Below are positions 62,714-64,000 of a stretch of 64,000 nt of DNA, piece by piece. Every line of letters starts with the position of its first letter. Positions within the stretch are counted from its first letter, which is position 1. The notes beneath the pieces were generated by a model that saw only the letters and a program-made list of their open reading frames with translations, did no database searches and was not told the DNA's origin. The translations under genes were made by a program, and so were the position numbers. This DNA is from Theocolax elegans (lineage: Eukaryota; Arthropoda; Insecta; Hymenoptera; Cerocephalidae): the NCBI GenBank assembly GCA_026168455.1, contig CM047429.1, positions 56,675,027-56,739,026 of the forward strand, written 5' to 3'.

Positions 62714-64000
62714 ATAATAATTAACAAACACGAGACGATTCTAAAATATTACCTGGGAAAATCAATATCAAAGTTTTAATTGAAACAACGACAATATCCA
62801 TCACCGGGAATTTTGTGTCATTGTTATTGTTCAATGTAAAATTAATTAGTTCCTGATGATAAGATAACTGTTACGCGCACACGCGCTCCACTGACGCACA
62901 GGTACACACAGACACAAAAGGTTGCGTTGTGTATAATCGACGACACGAAGGATTTTGTCAAAGCCCGATAAATCAATCACCAAAATCTCTAATTGAATAT
63001 CGCGCGCGGCTACTTTTAAGCGATAACTAGCCAAATATAATTGCGTATAAATTATCGAGTTAACCATTGTACGTCCTCTCCTTCTGTCTTTTTATGTGCG
63101 CGTGTGTCACCAACCACGATGTACTCCGCGTACATATACGTCTACGTGTCTATATGGATGTACAATGAACGTGTGTTCAACCATAGCGACGAGTCTTCGA
63201 GGCAAAAGACGCGGTAACCGCGATCGGAGATAAATTTTCCGCAGATTTGTTTATTATCGTGCAACTTTAATTGCAACCACATAGACAGTGGTGCCGTTAT
63301 GTGTACACGATATCTACACACACGTCTATACATATACACACAATTGAATAAGCGCACCCTACTTAAAGATTGTAATGCATCAAGTATACACCGTGTGCGA
63401 TTATAAAACGACGAAAAGTAAAACGAGCGTACCCCATCTTTCTCTCTGTTATTCCGTTCTTCTCTATTTCTGGGTTTTATCTATTGGCCCATAAATTCCG
63501 TGCGGCACGGCACTAGCGTGGCCTGATGTATCTTCTGGCAAGAGAGACTTTATCGCCCCTCATTATCCATCAGGATAACGTCTCTACGGCCAATACAATT
63601 TGCAGCTGTTTCGCGTGTCTTCTCTCTAAACCGCTTCGAGCTCTCTCTCTCTCCCTCTCTCCCTCTTGCTTTCTCTCTTTCCAGCTCTGATATCGCTCAT
63701 TTTTAGGAAACCATCGGTAAATGTGCCGAGCGACAACCATACTGATGGATATTCGGAAAATTTCGTCTTATGCATATGTACATATATATAACCTCGACGA
63801 AAGATTAGCGGTTTTAAATCGTATAGATTTACCTTTACTTTAAGGTTGCTAATGGATATTCACGGTTGTTTTACGGGCAAACTAGAAATTAACGCTCGAG
63901 CAATTGAGAAACTCGATGAAAATTGCCAAGACGAGTGAATATTATAGAACGTAGACACACACGAGGGGTTCATGTAAATAAATGCGTTATTATTTTTAAG
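62714..64000. other. Right-edge non-coding stretch
   Basis: Moderately AT-rich with (CA)n pieces near 62880-62920 and a CT-rich tract at 63635-63665. The GC-richer block 63080-63740 has CpG but no convincing exon. The window ends without a gene boundary. Confidence 0.45.

Noticed and set aside
1..64000. CRISPR arrays, operons, bacterial phage or plasmid features
   Set aside because: No regular spacer-repeat structure and no dense unspliced genes. The only clear host gene is spliced.

Overview
The window looks like nuclear DNA of an arthropod, most likely a holometabolous insect and perhaps a hymenopteran. The reasons are AT-rich non-coding sequence with no CpG depletion obvious by eye, dense (GA)n/(CT)n and (CA)n microsatellites, spliced gene structure with GT-AG introns, a cuticular R&R-type protein gene and several insect-type transposable elements. 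The order-level guess is inference. A 100-base run of N at 497-596 shows that this is an assembled scaffold.

Only one host protein-coding gene can be supported: a pro-resilin-like cuticular protein on the plus strand, 3990-18869, 281 codons in four exons. It has a TATA box about 30 bases before an arthropod-type TCAGT initiator. A 15-base first coding exon starts the signal peptide. A large second exon carries a Tyr/Gly-rich elastic region with YQG repeats, the third exon holds the R&R chitin-binding domain, and the fourth is a Gly-rich tail. Every exon boundary is a consensus splice site and the phases agree (0, 0, 1). Intron 2 is about 10.9 kb.

Inside intron 2, on the opposite strand, lies a Penelope-like retroelement (7203-9514). 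It has a reverse transcriptase plus GIY-YIG endonuclease ORF, about 325-base nearly identical inverted arms that each contain a hammerhead-ribozyme motif, and a candidate 14-base target duplication. Two further palindromic elements in the same intron are a TTAA-flanked one (9721-10175) and a TA-flanked one (10868-11259).

The 45 kb downstream of the gene contain no convincing second gene. They hold a TTAA-flanked hairpin element abutting a second TTAA element that is split by a GC-rich double hairpin (21569-22969), a 5S-rRNA-derived SINE with a 17-base target duplication (48351-48809), a palindromic element next to it (48869-49204), another TTAA element (57585-57884), a nested palindrome (62265-62713) and many simple repeats. 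The left edge holds about 4.5 copies of a satellite with a period near 59 bases, and a 1-kb element with TACACTGAGAAA ends (2201-3204).

No tRNA gene, CRISPR array or bacterial-type operon was seen. Most open frames in the window arise from simple repeats or AT-rich non-coding DNA. The best candidates for something not yet described are the ribozyme-armed Penelope copy with inverted arms, the 5S-derived SINE family, and the nested TTAA and TACACTGAGAAA palindrome families.
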